Below, piece by piece: positions 17,665-27,867 of a stretch of 64,000 bases of DNA. Source of the stretch: Psychrobacter sp. P11G3 (lineage in GTDB: Bacteria; Pseudomonadota; Gammaproteobacteria; Pseudomonadales; Moraxellaceae); assembly GCF_001435845.1 (NCBI RefSeq), contig NZ_CM003596.1:1302001-1366000 (forward strand), written 5' to 3'. Position 1 is the stretch's first letter, and the number at the start of each line of letters is the position of its first letter. The position numbers were made by a program, and so were the translations under genes. The notes beneath the pieces were generated by a model. That model saw only the letters and a list, made by a program, of their open reading frames with translations, was not told the DNA's origin and did no database searches.

Positions 17665-18333
17665 ATGACTACAACTGACAATGCTAATAATGAAAGCCAA
17701 GAGGTAGAAGACAAAAAACTGTCTGTGAAGAACGTAGCAGCGAATGATATCTTATCTACCAGTGACGAGCTGATAGGTTGGATCAATTCAAGACGCAGCA
17801 TGGGCAATCTAGATGAGCCAGCACCGACGCGTGCGCAGATTGAGTCTGCCATTGAATGTGCGGCAACTGCGCCAGATCATAAGAAATTGCGTCCGTGGCG
17901 GTTTATCGTGACGCAAGGTGAGGCGCGCCATGAATTGGGCCGTGCCTTGCTCGAAGCTGCCCAAGCAAAAGCGCTACAAGATGGCGAAGAGTTGTCTGAG
18001 AAAACAATCATTAAGACTCAAAATATGCCATTGCGAGCGCCGTTGATCATAACGGCTGTAACTCAAATGCAAGAACACAAAAAAGTGCCACCTTTTGAGC
18101 AGATGCTAAGTGCGGGCGCTGCTGTACAAAATCTAATCTTGGCATTAAAAGCTCAAGGATTTAGTACCGTTTGGCGCACTGGGCTGCTATGTAATGAGCC
18201 TGCGGTAAAAGCGTATTTCGGCGTAGGCGCAGATGATTATGTGACCGCTTTTGTTTATACTGGCACAAGTCCCAAGGATGAATCCAAACGCAAACCTATT
18301 GATATCGAACCGCTAGTTCGCTTCGAGTCGTAA
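17665..18333 (+). CDS. Nitroreductase family protein, YdjA-like
   Basis: A 222-residue FMN-dependent oxidoreductase. After an acidic 30-residue N-terminal extension, the motif NSRRSMGNLDEPAP and the block AATAPDHKKLRPWRFIV are those of the small YdjA-type nitroreductases. FEQMLSAGAAVQNLILALKAQGFSTVWRTG is the second flavin-contact region. Members reduce nitro compounds or quinones with NAD(P)H; the physiological substrate is unknown. AAGGATAAAACA precedes the ATG. It lies 127 bases ahead of gpsA on the same strand. Confidence 0.88.
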   Translation: MTTTDNANNESQEVEDKKLSVKNVAANDILSTSDELIGWINSRRSMGNLDEPAPTRAQIESAIECAATAPDHKKLRPWRFIVTQGEARHELGRALLEAAQAKALQDGEELSEKTIIKTQNMPLRAPLIITAVTQMQEHKKVPPFEQMLSAGAAVQNLILALKAQGFSTVWRTGLLCNEPAVKAYFGVGADDYVTAFVYTGTSPKDESKRKPIDIEPLVRFES

Positions 18334-18459
18334 TGTAGCTCAGTACTGTCTATTTATAAGATTATAATTGCACAAAGTTGTAATTCAAAGATAATAAGGC
18401 CAGTAGCTGAGCCCGATAGATTCTATTGATAATACGTCAGTCAACACGGATAAAAGAAC

Positions 18460-19758
18460 ATGACAAGCCCTAACAATAGTAATAAAAACAACACCAGTGC
18501 TAATAATGAGACGGATAAAGAGTCGTCTGAAAAGCAGAACGGTATGCTTGCAGGTATTCTTGAGCGAGCAACCAAGTCAGGTCTCGGCCGTAAAAAGTCA
18601 AATCCTAGCCCTGTTGAATCAGCTGTGGCAAAGGATATGGCCGACATTCATAGCAATCCAACCAAGCTGCGTTTGGCGTTTTTAGGTGGTGGTAGCTTCG
18701 GTACGGCAATGGCAAATTTAGCCGCACGTAATGGCTGTGATACCACGCTGTGGGTACGTAATAAGCGTACCGTAAAAGCGATGGCGAAAACACAGACCAA
18801 TAAAAAGTATCTACCGGGCTATAAGCTTGATGACCGACTGAAATACAGCCATGATTTGGCGGCAAGCGTCAAAGATAAAGACATTATTTTTATCGCTGTG
18901 CCAGGTTTGGCCTTTCGTGAAACGCTAAAAAACATCGCACCTTTTATCAGTGGTCAGTCCATTGTATCGTTGACCAAAGGTATGGAAAAAGACACCTTTG
19001 CTATGATGAGCGATATCATCAAAGAAGTGCTGCCAGAAGTGAACTTTGGCGTCATGTCAGGGCCGAACCTTGCTATCGAAATCATGAAAAATATGCCGTC
19101 TGCCACGGTTATCGCAAGTGAATCGGAACCGTTACGTCATGCCGTGCAAGCAGCGTTACATAGTGCTTTCTTTAGAGTATTTGCTAGTGATGATATACGC
19201 GGCGTCGAGCTTGGCGGCGCGCTAAAAAACATCTACGCAATTGCCATGGGTATGGCGGCAGCTTATGAAGTAGGTGAGAATACGAAGGCGATGATTCTTA
19301 CTCGTGCTTTGGCAGAAATGAGTCGTTTTGGTGTTGAAGAAGGCGCCAATCCTCTCACTTTCTTGGGCTTATCTGGCGTAGGCGATTTATATGCTACTTG
19401 TAGCTCAGAGCTAAGTCGTAACTATCGTATCGGTAATATGCTCGGTCGTGGTATGAGCATTGATGCCGCGGTCAAAAAGCTTGGCCAAACTGCTGAAGGG
19501 GTAAATACCATTCAGCAAGTACATGAAAAGGCGACCAAAGCGGGTATCTATATGCCAATTACCCATGCGCTCTATGCGGTCATTTATGAGGACAAGGCTG
19601 CTTTAGGTGTTGCGCTACATCTAATGGAAGCTGGGTTCCGTAGCGATGTTGAGTTTGTCATGGCGCATGATCATAGCAATGCTGCGCTTACGGCTCATAT
19701 GAAAACCTCTGGTAGCAATAGCAATAGCAAAAGCAAAGATGGCGATGCTGATAAGTAA
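18460..19758 (+). CDS. gpsA: NAD(P)-dependent glycerol-3-phosphate dehydrogenase with N-terminal extension
   Basis: Reduces dihydroxyacetone phosphate to sn-glycerol 3-phosphate for phospholipid synthesis. The nucleotide-binding motif FLGGGSFGTAMA begins near residue 74 and the catalytic lysine region GGALKNIYAIAMG is near 250, with GLSGVGDLYATCSSELSRNYRIG near 305. The 432-residue length exceeds the usual 330-340 because of about 68 N-terminal Asn/Ser/Lys-rich residues and a short polar tail. No in-frame start nearer the domain has comparable context. sixA follows after 57 bases and is probably cotranscribed. Confidence 0.94.
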   Translation: MTSPNNSNKNNTSANNETDKESSEKQNGMLAGILERATKSGLGRKKSNPSPVESAVAKDMADIHSNPTKLRLAFLGGGSFGTAMANLAARNGCDTTLWVRNKRTVKAMAKTQTNKKYLPGYKLDDRLKYSHDLAASVKDKDIIFIAVPGLAFRETLKNIAPFISGQSIVSLTKGMEKDTFAMMSDIIKEVLPEVNFGVMSGPNLAIEIMKNMPSATVIASESEPLRHAVQAALHSAFFRVFASDDIRGVELGGALKNIYAIAMGMAAAYEVGENTKAMILTRALAEMSRFGVEEGANPLTFLGLSGVGDLYATCSSELSRNYRIGNMLGRGMSIDAAVKKLGQTAEGVNTIQQVHEKATKAGIYMPITHALYAVIYEDKAALGVALHLMEAGFRSDVEFVMAHDHSNAALTAHMKTSGSNSNSKSKDGDADK

Positions 19759-19815
19759 GACACACCATTAAAAATCAGTATTAAGAAAGTCGAACTCAGC
19801 GCTCCAAGGAAGGTT

Positions 19816-20274
19816 ATGAAAATTATATTAGTACGTCATGGTCAAGCAGAAGATGAGACACGTCCAGATAGCGCGCGTCAGCTGACGGACTTTGGTCAGC
19901 AGCAAGCAGCGCAAACGGCAGAGTATGTGACCACTCACTATAGCCCAGATCGTTTTGTGGTCAGCCCTTATACGAGAGCGCAGCAGACTTTATCTGCGTT
20001 CCAGTCACAAGCGCCGCAAGTACTATCATCTGTGCAGGACAATATCACGCCCTCGGATGATGCGCGCCAAGCTCTGATAGATATTGCCAATATTGAAGCT
20101 GAGTGTTTGGTCGTTGTTTGTCATATGTCTATCGTCGCCTATATCGCGGGATTGCTGACAGGCGATTATCCAGAGTCGTTCTCTCTAGCGGAAGCCAGAG
20201 TGTTTGAAATGGAGTTTGTGATGACTGGCATGGCAACGGAAGTTGATCGATTTGTTCCTGACCAGCCTTATTAG
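19816..20274 (+). CDS. sixA: Phosphohistidine phosphatase SixA
   Basis: A 152-residue histidine-phosphatase-superfamily enzyme. The RHG motif is at residues 7-9 (VRHGQAED) and the second catalytic His lies in VVVCHMSIVAYIAG near residue 113. SixA removes phosphate from histidines of His-containing phosphotransfer domains or PTS proteins. The length matches E. coli SixA (161). AAGGAAGG is an excellent ribosome site. Between gpsA and gspL, as I recall from other Moraxellaceae. Confidence 0.9.
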   Translation: MKIILVRHGQAEDETRPDSARQLTDFGQQQAAQTAEYVTTHYSPDRFVVSPYTRAQQTLSAFQSQAPQVLSSVQDNITPSDDARQALIDIANIEAECLVVVCHMSIVAYIAGLLTGDYPESFSLAEARVFEMEFVMTGMATEVDRFVPDQPY

Positions 20275-20464
20275 ACTAGACATTCTAATATTTTGCTTAG
20301 AAACGATTTGCTAGAGCAGAATTGATTAGATATGACGGATTTAAAATGGTATTTGTGCGAAGCATGCCGCTTATTAATTGTATGAAGTCATTCAGCTCTT
20401 TCAAAAACCGCATTAATCATTAACGATATTTTGATAACCGCAGCAATAATTGAGGACACGTTTA

Positions 20465-21736
20465 GTGTTACATGTTTGGTTACGAGCGCAGCATAGCCCG
20501 CTAGCTGTCTGGCACGAAGATGTACAGCAATGGCAAATGGTTGATGGTTGGCAACAGCTGCAAACAATCTATGGTAATTATAAGTCCAATAGCCAAAAGA
20601 CGCTTTGTCTATATTTTCCCTCAAGTCATGCATTGCAAGTGGATACGGCGCTCAATGCTGCTCAGCTTAAACAGCTTGGTAATAGCGGCAAGCAGTACTT
20701 ATTTGAAGAAACGTCATTAACGCCTATTGAGCAATTGAACATCCGTCAATTGAGCCATGCTGATACGACGCAACTGTACGCACTGGCACAAAACGACATT
20801 GAATCATGGCAACAAAGCGCGCAGCTAGCCGGTATGAATATAGTAGCGTTACTGCCAGATTTTTTGTTGTTGCCACCGCCAGAAGAGGGCGCAGGTCAAC
20901 AAGTGACCCTTTATCAAGATTCGCAGACTATGCTATTGCGACAGTCATTGCGTCAGGGTATGGCCGTTAGCTATTTACCGCTAATGTTTGAGCGTTTCCC
21001 GCATTTGAGTGAGGTAATGGTACTGCCGTCTATTGAGGCACTTGTTGACGCATCGCTTGACTCACTAGGTTCATCATCATCCACGGATTTAGTGGCGCAA
21101 ACTAAAGCGCTGATCGCTGATCATCAGCTATTGCTGAGGACCCTGTCTACAGTACCTAAGCCAATTGACAGTCCCGAACGTCACGCGCTTAATTTCTTTA
21201 TGAAATCTACTGACTCACAATTATCACCATATTTGCGAGTGGCAATGATGGTTGCGCTATCAGCGTTAGTGCTGCAAATGGCAACCGATGGTGTGCAGTG
21301 GTATAAGTATAATGAAGCGACCGCAGCAACCAAGACTGCAATTGCGGCACAATATCAGTCTTGGTTTGCTGATGAGCCACTGAGTACGCGCACCAAACTG
21401 CAAGTACAGCTGCAACCAAAACTGCGTAGCGATAGCCAAGCGCCTGCATCGCATATGGCCGCACTGTCACGCATATCACCATTAATTAAACAGTCCTCAT
21501 TGCATGCACAGTCGCTAGTAATGCAGCCATCAGCGCTCAGCTTTACCTTGATTGCCCCAGATCGTAGTAGTCTTGATAAATTCACAAGCACACTGGTGGC
21601 GCAAGGCTTGAATGCCAAACTTGCGCAAGTGAATAGTAATGAGCAAGGTCAGTTTAGTGGTCAAGTCACTGTTAATGTGATAGAAAATAATATTGCAGAA
21701 AACAGCGACATGGCAAGCAATGCGGCAGCGTCGTAA
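20465..21736 (+). CDS. gspL: Type II secretion system protein GspL
   Basis: A 423-residue inner-membrane platform component that recruits the secretion ATPase GspE. The N-terminal cytosolic actin-like domain covers about 1-245 (MLHVWLRAQHSPLAVW at its start). One membrane helix follows near residues 255-275 (VAMMVALSALVLQMATDGV), then a periplasmic ferredoxin-like domain to the end. I start at the GTG at 20465 because GAGG (20452-20455) is 9 bases upstream; the in-frame TTG at 20450 overlaps that site. gspM follows after 32 bases. The remaining gsp genes are not in this window, consistent with scattered T2SS genes in this family. Confidence 0.85.
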   Translation: MLHVWLRAQHSPLAVWHEDVQQWQMVDGWQQLQTIYGNYKSNSQKTLCLYFPSSHALQVDTALNAAQLKQLGNSGKQYLFEETSLTPIEQLNIRQLSHADTTQLYALAQNDIESWQQSAQLAGMNIVALLPDFLLLPPPEEGAGQQVTLYQDSQTMLLRQSLRQGMAVSYLPLMFERFPHLSEVMVLPSIEALVDASLDSLGSSSSTDLVAQTKALIADHQLLLRTLSTVPKPIDSPERHALNFFMKSTDSQLSPYLRVAMMVALSALVLQMATDGVQWYKYNEATAATKTAIAAQYQSWFADEPLSTRTKLQVQLQPKLRSDSQAPASHMAALSRISPLIKQSSLHAQSLVMQPSALSFTLIAPDRSSLDKFTSTLVAQGLNAKLAQVNSNEQGQFSGQVTVNVIENNIAENSDMASNAAAS

Positions 21737-21768
21737 CTCATCAAGGTATTGGTAATAAAGGTCAAAAC

Positions 21769-22338
21769 ATGAAACGATTACAACGCCGTACCAAACGTAA
21801 TGCAGCTGTTTCTGCAACCAGTACTAAGGCTCATGTATTGTCAGAGCGTATGAATAATTATCAGAATGTACTAACGACGCGCTGGCAAGCATTACCTCCC
21901 CGTGATCAACTCGCATTAGCTATATTGTCTATATTTTTACTGTTGTTTATAGGCGGCTATGGTGGCTATAGCGTTCATCAAGCAGCAAGCGATAGTAAAG
22001 ACGACTATCAGGAGCAAGTGGCGGATTATTTTTGGTTGCGTGCTCAAGCAGGTAATATTGATAGTAGTGCATTGAATTCTGGGAATAACGCTACTGGAGA
22101 GGTTGATATGCCGCCTGCTAGTCGTATCAATGCGCTGCTCAATAACTCAGGTATAGCAGATGCTCAGGTGGTTTCGACTGGCGATGCAGTGCAATTGAGC
22201 TTTACGCATCCTAGTCAAGCGGTCGTCAGCACTGCACTGGGTAAGCTTGAACAGCAAGGCTGGCAATTTACACAGTTATCTATGCAGCAAGACCTGACCA
22301 ATAAATCTATTCAGGTACAAGCAACGGTCACTTCTTAA
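21769..22338 (+). CDS. gspM: Type II secretion system protein GspM
   Basis: A 189-residue bitopic inner-membrane protein. A basic N-terminus precedes WQALPPRDQLALAILSIFLLLFIGGYGGYSVH (residues about 42-70), where RDQLAL is the typical GspM lead-in to the single membrane helix. The periplasmic part ends in a ferredoxin-like fold that pairs with GspL. AAAGG gives the ribosome site. Identity is supported as much by position behind gspL as by sequence, since GspM is poorly conserved. Confidence 0.85.
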   Translation: MKRLQRRTKRNAAVSATSTKAHVLSERMNNYQNVLTTRWQALPPRDQLALAILSIFLLLFIGGYGGYSVHQAASDSKDDYQEQVADYFWLRAQAGNIDSSALNSGNNATGEVDMPPASRINALLNNSGIADAQVVSTGDAVQLSFTHPSQAVVSTALGKLEQQGWQFTQLSMQQDLTNKSIQVQATVTS

Positions 22339-22360
22339 AATGCATCATTTTGTGATAAAT

Positions 22361-22404
22361 ATTTTAGATGCTTATGTCAGAAATTTTAGATACTTATATC
22401 ACTG
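22361..22404 (+). repeat. Short imperfect tandem repeat behind gspM
   Basis: Two adjacent 22-base units beginning ATTTTAGATRCTTATRTCA (22361-22382 and 22383-22404), differing at five positions, mostly at the 3' end. Found in the 224-base spacer after gspM; no function assigned. Confidence 0.4.
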
Positions 22405-22562
22405 TATGCTTAGTACTCGACACTCGATATTAGACAGCAGAATACAGCTTTATCGTTGGTATCATTGAAAAGCCATTTATCCGGCTCCATTAAATAGTTA
22501 ATCATATGACTATCGAACAAAAATATTACTAGTAAGGAAAACCTCACATAATGCGGGACAGT

Positions 22563-22964
22563 ATGAGCAACGATAAGCGCCGTTCGTTAATTACTTATAA
22601 TCACATCACTTATTTCTTCTATGTGATCAGCTACTTTACTGCGGGTTTACTGTGGATTGTGCCGATTGTCATGAATTATGCCAAGCGCCATGATGCTAAT
22701 GGTTCATGGTTAGCCACGCATTTCGATTGGCAAATTAAGACTTTTTGGTACAGTATCGTTTGGTTCGTCATTGGCATCATTTTGATTACCTTTGCGCTAG
22801 GCGGCTTTGGCGTTAGCGTATTGGCGGATAGTGGCAATATCGCTATTGGCTCTATATTACTGGCTGGGCTTGGTTTACTGATTATGACCTTTACCTTCAT
22901 CTGGCATTTATATCGCATTATACGTGGTTGGATTGCGTTGACTGATGGGCGTCCAGTACCGTAG
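22563..22964 (+). CDS. Small membrane protein, DUF4870-like
   Basis: A 133-residue protein with three hydrophobic segments: about residues 15-38, 60-83 and 91-115. NGSWLATHFDWQIKTFWYS between the first two and HLYRIIRGWIALTDGRP at the C-terminus recall the DUF4870 (Tic20-like) family found in many Gram-negative bacteria. I start at ATG 22563 (MSNDKRRS); an ATG four codons earlier is the alternative. No function is known. Stands alone between gspM and pyrD. Confidence 0.65.
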   Translation: MSNDKRRSLITYNHITYFFYVISYFTAGLLWIVPIVMNYAKRHDANGSWLATHFDWQIKTFWYSIVWFVIGIILITFALGGFGVSVLADSGNIAIGSILLAGLGLLIMTFTFIWHLYRIIRGWIALTDGRPVP

Positions 22965-23083
22965 ATTTTTAAAAGTACCTTTGTGCTATGTCTTTAGCTT
23001 AGAAAACGACAATTCACTGTTATGTAGCAGAGACTCATCAGTATTGGTTACTGCTTAAATGTAGAAATTTAGCGACTGAAACT

Positions 23084-23113
23084 TTGCTCTTATTTCTGTT
23101 AAGCTGATATAAT
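23084..23113 (+). promoter_or_regulatory. Candidate sigma-70 promoter of pyrD
   Basis: TTGCTC (23084-23089) and a perfect TATAAT (23108-23113) with 18-base spacing, 66 bases upstream of the pyrD start. The best-looking promoter in the window. Confidence 0.7.
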
Positions 23114-23178
23114 CGCTGCGCCCGATTTCATTCGTATTTTTTATTCACTATTTCTTCCAAGCAGGGTCTGCCATCACT

Positions 23179-24213
23179 ATGTCTTATGCCTTACTTCGTC
23201 CTTTTTTGTTTAATATGGATCCCGAACACGCCCATGAGATGACACTATCTTTATTGGATAAAGCGCATAAAGCGCGTGTTTTAGGCTTGGCGTATGGTCA
23301 GTCAATGCAACCAACAGACTGTATGGGTTTGCAGTTCTCTAACCCAGTTGGTCTGGCAGCAGGCTTGGATAAAAACGGTGATTATATTGACGCGCTGGCT
23401 GAGTTAGGATTTGGGTTTATAGAAGTAGGAACCGTCACGCCAAGACCACAGGTAGGCAACGATAAGCCAAGGCTGTTTAGAATCAAGCAAGCAGACGCGA
23501 TTATTAATCGCATGGGCTTTAACAATGAAGGCGTTGATTATCTAATCGACAATGTCAAACGCTGTAAATATAAAGGCAATATCGGTATCAATATTGGTAA
23601 AAATGCCGATACGCCGGTAGAGCAAGCCGCCGATGATTATGTGTATTGCTTAGAGCGTGTGTATCCGCACGCCTCATACATCACGGTCAACATCTCATCG
23701 CCAAATACCAAAAACTTACGTGATTTGCAAAGTGGTGAAGCGCTGACTCAGCTGATGGATACGATTAAAAACCGTCACAGTCAGTTAGCTACTGAATATG
23801 GTTTTTATGTCCCATTAGTGCTTAAGGTTGCTCCGGATTTAGAGCCATTACAAGTTGATTATATCTCGCAGCAATTAATAGACTTTGAAATTGATGGTTT
23901 GATTGCCACCAATACAACACTAAGCCGTGTAGGTGTCGAAGACTTGCGTGATGGCGACCAAATGGGTGGTCTATCAGGCCGTCCTGTGAGTCATATTAGT
24001 ACCCAGATTTTGCAACAATTCTCTGATCAGTTAGATGGTAAAGTCGCTTTGATAGGCGTAGGCGGTATCGATAGTGGTGCCAAAGCCGTCAAAAAAATCG
24101 AAGCAGGCGCAGACATGGTACAGCTCTACACAGGGCTTATTTATCGTGGGCCTGGACTGGTGCAGTCTTGCATTCAGGCAATCGGTGGCTATTACGATGC
24201 CATGGAAAGCTAA
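23179..24213 (+). CDS. pyrD: Quinone-dependent dihydroorotate dehydrogenase (class 2)
   Basis: A 344-residue FMN enzyme of pyrimidine synthesis that oxidises dihydroorotate to orotate and reduces membrane quinone. The N-terminal amphipathic helix region ([19 protein letters not shown]) marks class 2. [31 protein letters not shown] with the catalytic Ser, and the FMN phosphate site [12 protein letters not shown] are present. Length agrees with E. coli PyrD (336). cvpA follows by 30 bases and is probably cotranscribed. Confidence 0.96.
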   Translation: MSYALLRPFLFNMDPEHAHEMTLSLLDKAHKARVLGLAYGQSMQPTDCMGLQFSNPVGLAAGLDKNGDYIDALAELGFGFIEVGTVTPRPQVGNDKPRLFRIKQADAIINRMGFNNEGVDYLIDNVKRCKYKGNIGINIGKNADTPVEQAADDYVYCLERVYPHASYITVNISSPNTKNLRDLQSGEALTQLMDTIKNRHSQLATEYGFYVPLVLKVAPDLEPLQVDYISQQLIDFEIDGLIATNTTLSRVGVEDLRDGDQMGGLSGRPVSHISTQILQQFSDQLDGKVALIGVGGIDSGAKAVKKIEAGADMVQLYTGLIYRGPGLVQSCIQAIGGYYDAMES

Positions 24214-24243
24214 TCCAATAAATAAGGTAATAAGGCGTAAAGC

Positions 24244-24741
24244 ATGAGTGGTTTAGATATTGTGATTGCTATCGTTGTCTTGATTGGCTTATGGCGCGGC
24301 TTTCAAGTAGGACTGATTAAAACAGCAATAGGCTTGGTAGGTTGGTTTATCGCTCTTATCGCTGCTACTAGGCTGGCAGGAGTAGTGTCGCCCCAATTAA
24401 CGGGTATCGTCCAAAACCCTGTGTTACAGATGGCCATGGCCTTTCTATTGGTAGTGATTGCCATATTAGCAATCATGCATCTGATGGCTTTCGTGTTCTC
24501 AGGCGTGCTCAAAACCTTACGTTTGGGCGTCTTGGACAAAATGGCGGGCGGCGTACTGGGTGCTGCCAAAAACGTATTGATGGTCTTGGTTGTACTGAGC
24601 GTCAGTGCGCCATTGCTAGTACAGATGCCGCAGTGGCAAACCTCAGTACTAGCGCCTGAGCTGATGCCGTATGCACCGATGGGCAAGGCTCTAGTATCGG
24701 ACGTATTGGGTATGGCTTGGGATCAGGTCAATCAGTCGTAA
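24244..24741 (+). CDS. cvpA: CvpA family membrane protein
   Basis: A 165-residue protein with four membrane helices and the family opening GLDIVIAIVVLIGLWRGFQVGLI. CvpA is needed for colicin V production in E. coli and for envelope or bile tolerance in several bacteria, with unknown biochemistry. It commonly precedes purF, as here, with a 236-base gap. AAGGCG precedes the ATG. It shares a strand and short spacing with pyrD. Confidence 0.9.
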   Translation: MSGLDIVIAIVVLIGLWRGFQVGLIKTAIGLVGWFIALIAATRLAGVVSPQLTGIVQNPVLQMAMAFLLVVIAILAIMHLMAFVFSGVLKTLRLGVLDKMAGGVLGAAKNVLMVLVVLSVSAPLLVQMPQWQTSVLAPELMPYAPMGKALVSDVLGMAWDQVNQS

Positions 24742-24977
24742 TTGTTGAATTGCTTATTATTTTATCCAACTGTCTATTATTTTACTTCTTTTTATACTTC
24801 TAAATGTTTACACGTGTCACTGATAATCAAACATAGATTATCGAAAAATCTCGTTAAGTTTCTTACAATATCATCAGGTTAGCGGCGTGCGACAGTGAAT
24901 GATTTTAGCAATATACTGTCGTTAAGTTTGCCGTTATTGTCGTACTAATGTATGAGTCAAAATAGGATATAGCTATT

Positions 24978-26513
24978 ATGTGTGGAGTCATTGGAGTTGC
25001 AGCTCACGAACCAGTCAATCAGATTCTTTATGACGGTTTGACGATGCTACAGCATCGCGGGCAAGATGCAGCAGGTATTGTCACTTTGCAAGATGGGCGA
25101 CTCTATCTACGTAAAGAAAATGGCATGGTACGTGACGTATTTATGAATCGTCATATGATGAAACTGGTTGGTAAGTTCGGTATCGGTCACGTTCGTTACC
25201 CGACAGCTGGTACTTCTAGCAGCGCTGAAGCTCAGCCATTTTATGTCAACTCGCCTTATGGTATTACCCTTGCGCATAATGGTAACTTGACCAATGCTGA
25301 GAGTTTGGCCAAATCTTTGTATATCGAAGATCGCCGCCATCTTAATACTGACTCAGATTCTGAAGTACTGTTAAACGTACTGGCACATGAGATGCAGAAT
25401 CTAGGCAAAACGCATCCAACGGCTGATGATATCTTTGAAGCAGTAAAAGCCGTTTATAAACGCTGTGAAGGCGCTTATGGCGTTGTCGCTTTGATTACTG
25501 GTCATGGCTTACTTGCATTCCGTGATCCAAATGGTATCCGTCCACTTATCTTTGGTAAGCGTATGGCACCGAATGGCGGCACTGAGTATATGGTTGCTTC
25601 TGAATCAGTTGCATTGACAGGTTCTGGCTTTACTATCGTTCGTGATGTAAAACCAGGCGAAGCAATCTTTATTGATTTGAACCATAAGCTACATACGCAT
25701 CAATGCGTAGAGCAAAAAGAATACACGCCTTGTATCTTTGAATATGTGTATTTTGCTCGTCCAGATTCTATTATGGACAATATCTCGGTGTACAAATCAC
25801 GCCTACGTATGGGTGAAAAATTGGCTGACAAAATCCTTGCAGAGTGGGGTGATGATCATGATATCGACGTAGTTATTCCAATTCCAGACACGTCGCGTAC
25901 TTCAGCGATGGAGCTGGCGCTAAAAATGAACGTCAAGTACCGTGAAGGGTTTATGAAAAACCGCTACATCGGTCGTACGTTTATTATGCCAGGTCAGCAG
26001 CAGCGTAAAAAATCAGTTCGCCAAAAGCTGAGCGCTGTGCCGCTAGAGTTCAAAGGCAAAAACGTGCTGTTGGTTGATGATTCTATCGTTCGTGGAACGA
26101 CTTGTCATGAAATCATTCAAATGGCACGAGATGCTGGTGCTAACAAGGTATCTTTTGCCAGTGCTGCGCCACCAGTGAAATTTCCAAACGTATATGGCAT
26201 TGATATGCCTGTACGTAGCGAGCTTATTGCTTCAGGCAATAGCGTTGAAGAAGTACGTGATATCATCGGCGCTGATCGTTTGATTTTCCAAGATTTGGAT
26301 GATTTGATCGACGCAGTAAAAGATACCAAACACAGCCGAGTGGAAGGTTTTGATTGTGCGGTATTTAACGGCTGTTACATCACTGGTCAGATCAATGAAG
26401 CGTATCTTGATCACCTGCAAGAGCAGCGTAATGATACTGCCAAGACTGGTAAAAAAGGCGTACAAATAGTGGCTGATACCCCAGTTGATATGATGGGTGT
26501 GGAAGAGCTTTAA
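24978..26513 (+). CDS. purF: Amidophosphoribosyltransferase
   Basis: The 511-residue first enzyme of purine synthesis: PRPP plus glutamine to phosphoribosylamine. Cys2 (MCGVIGV) is the Ntn glutaminase nucleophile, with [11 protein letters not shown] and HNGNLTNA. The phosphoribosyltransferase half has [14 protein letters not shown] and the PRPP motif [13 protein letters not shown] near residue 367. Length matches E. coli PurF (505). An AGGA lies 12 bases before the ATG. A strong terminator follows. Confidence 0.97.
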   Translation: MCGVIGVAAHEPVNQILYDGLTMLQHRGQDAAGIVTLQDGRLYLRKENGMVRDVFMNRHMMKLVGKFGIGHVRYPTAGTSSSAEAQPFYVNSPYGITLAHNGNLTNAESLAKSLYIEDRRHLNTDSDSEVLLNVLAHEMQNLGKTHPTADDIFEAVKAVYKRCEGAYGVVALITGHGLLAFRDPNGIRPLIFGKRMAPNGGTEYMVASESVALTGSGFTIVRDVKPGEAIFIDLNHKLHTHQCVEQKEYTPCIFEYVYFARPDSIMDNISVYKSRLRMGEKLADKILAEWGDDHDIDVVIPIPDTSRTSAMELALKMNVKYREGFMKNRYIGRTFIMPGQQQRKKSVRQKLSAVPLEFKGKNVLLVDDSIVRGTTCHEIIQMARDAGANKVSFASAAPPVKFPNVYGIDMPVRSELIASGNSVEEVRDIIGADRLIFQDLDDLIDAVKDTKHSRVEGFDCAVFNGCYITGQINEAYLDHLQEQRNDTAKTGKKGVQIVADTPVDMMGVEEL

Positions 26514-26546
26514 GCTAAACTAAAGTCATTGTTTTTAGCTAAAAAA

Positions 26547-26577
26547 AGCTAGATTCTAAATAGAATCTAGCTTTTTT
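26547..26577. terminator. Bidirectional terminator between purF and azlD
   Basis: A perfect 12-bp stem AGCTAGATTCTA/TAGAATCTAGCT with a 2-base centre, flanked by A-run and T-run, so it can end transcription of both convergent genes. Confidence 0.9.
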
Positions 26578-26631
26578 ATGTTTGAAATTTAGCTAAGAGT
26601 ACTAACAATCGCATAAATGAAAGAAGTGATT

Positions 26632-26991
26632 TTAACCTAAGAAACTGTTAAATAACCAAAAGAGACCATTGATTGCTGCAATACCGACAACCATACTGAC
26701 CAAAAGCTGACGGCTGATATGATAGATAAACAATACCAAAATAAGTGCGCCGATTTGTGCCATTAATAGATGTAATTCGGTATCGCTTAAAGTAACAGTT
26801 GTCGATACGTCTTGGTAGGAAAGGCTAGTCAAAATTAACAGTACCATCACTGATAATGGCAAGCTCTCATTTAATCGGTGTAGCCAAGGTGTGTCTAGTA
26901 GCTTTCTAGGTATCAGTGCGGGTAGCGCACGAGTGATAAAGGTCACTGCTGCCATGGCAAGCGTAGCAAAAATAAGATAACTACTGGTCAT
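26632..26991 (-). CDS. azlD: AzlD family branched-chain amino acid exporter small subunit
   Basis: A 119-residue protein with four hydrophobic helices. FITRALPALIPRKLLDTPWLHRLNESLPLSVMVLLILTSL is the family core. AzlD pairs with AzlC to export branched-chain amino acids or analogues. Its ATG at 26991 overlaps the azlC stop by 11 bases, with GGAG inside azlC, so translation is coupled. Confidence 0.88.
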   Translation of the reverse strand: MTSSYLIFATLAMAAVTFITRALPALIPRKLLDTPWLHRLNESLPLSVMVLLILTSLSYQDVSTTVTLSDTELHLLMAQIGALILVLFIYHISRQLLVSMVVGIAAINGLFWLFNSFLG

Positions 26992-27712
26992 AAGAGTCTC
27001 CTGTCTGTTGACGCTCTATCCAAAACCCACGTACCAAGATCATAAACATGCAGATAGTGATGGCCACTAGTAGCAACCAGTCACTGGTAAATAGCGAAGC
27101 AATGATTAAGCCAAGCACGGCAATACCAATCGGGAAGTAGCGTTTGATACTTTGAAATTGCTCATAAGCGAGAATTGCAAACAGACAAACCAAAGCAAAA
27201 TCTAAATTTGGCACCAAATCACTGAGCGTACTGCCAATCATTACGCCAACCGTACTCGCCAGTACCCACCAGCTTTGGTTGAAGAGACTGATAGGAAGTA
27301 TAAGCGCTCGTCGCGACTCATTTGGTAAGCTGGTCATGATCGAAAAAGTCTCGTCGGTCAAAGCAAACAAACAATACGTCTTTGCCAGCTTATTTTTTGG
27401 TAAATACTGTAATAACGGCATACCGTAGAATACATGGCGTAGATTAATTGCGGCAATATTGGTGGCGATATTGCCAATCGGTAGGCCTGCGCTCAGCATT
27501 GGCAGACAAGCATACTGAGCTGCACCAGCATAGAGAATGATACTGAGCATAATCGTTGCCCATATCGGGATACCTGCTACCTGTGCGAGTACACCAAAGG
27601 CAATACCGGCAGGCAGATATCCCATAGCAACTGGCAAGCTTTTCTTAAAGCCCTCAGCCCATTGATAATGACTCTTATGTTGGTGGCTTAATTCATTTGA
27701 ATGAGTATTCAC
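26981..27712 (-). CDS. azlC: AzlC family branched-chain amino acid exporter large subunit
   Basis: A 243-residue multi-helix permease. KKSLPVAMGYLPAGIAFGVLA at residues about 24-45, YAGAAQYACLPMLSAGLP and INLRHVFYGMPLL are the recognisable AzlC blocks. It starts with GTG at 27712, with AGGAT upstream. Forms the exporter with AzlD encoded next. The direction of transport is known for the family; the substrate here is inferred. Confidence 0.9.
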   Translation of the reverse strand: MNTHSNELSHQHKSHYQWAEGFKKSLPVAMGYLPAGIAFGVLAQVAGIPIWATIMLSIILYAGAAQYACLPMLSAGLPIGNIATNIAAINLRHVFYGMPLLQYLPKNKLAKTYCLFALTDETFSIMTSLPNESRRALILPISLFNQSWWVLASTVGVMIGSTLSDLVPNLDFALVCLFAILAYEQFQSIKRYFPIGIAVLGLIIASLFTSDWLLLVAITICMFMILVRGFWIERQQTGDSYDQ

Positions 27713-27867
27713 ATGACATCCTAAATTTTTCTTATGATATTTTTATAAATTTATCGATATAAAAATTATTGATTCAAACGGTATTACTATAAAATTAAAA
27801 AGCAAAAAACGAGCTTAATAAAAATGATCTATCGAAAATTGATAGAGCAAACATAGTATAAAATTAA

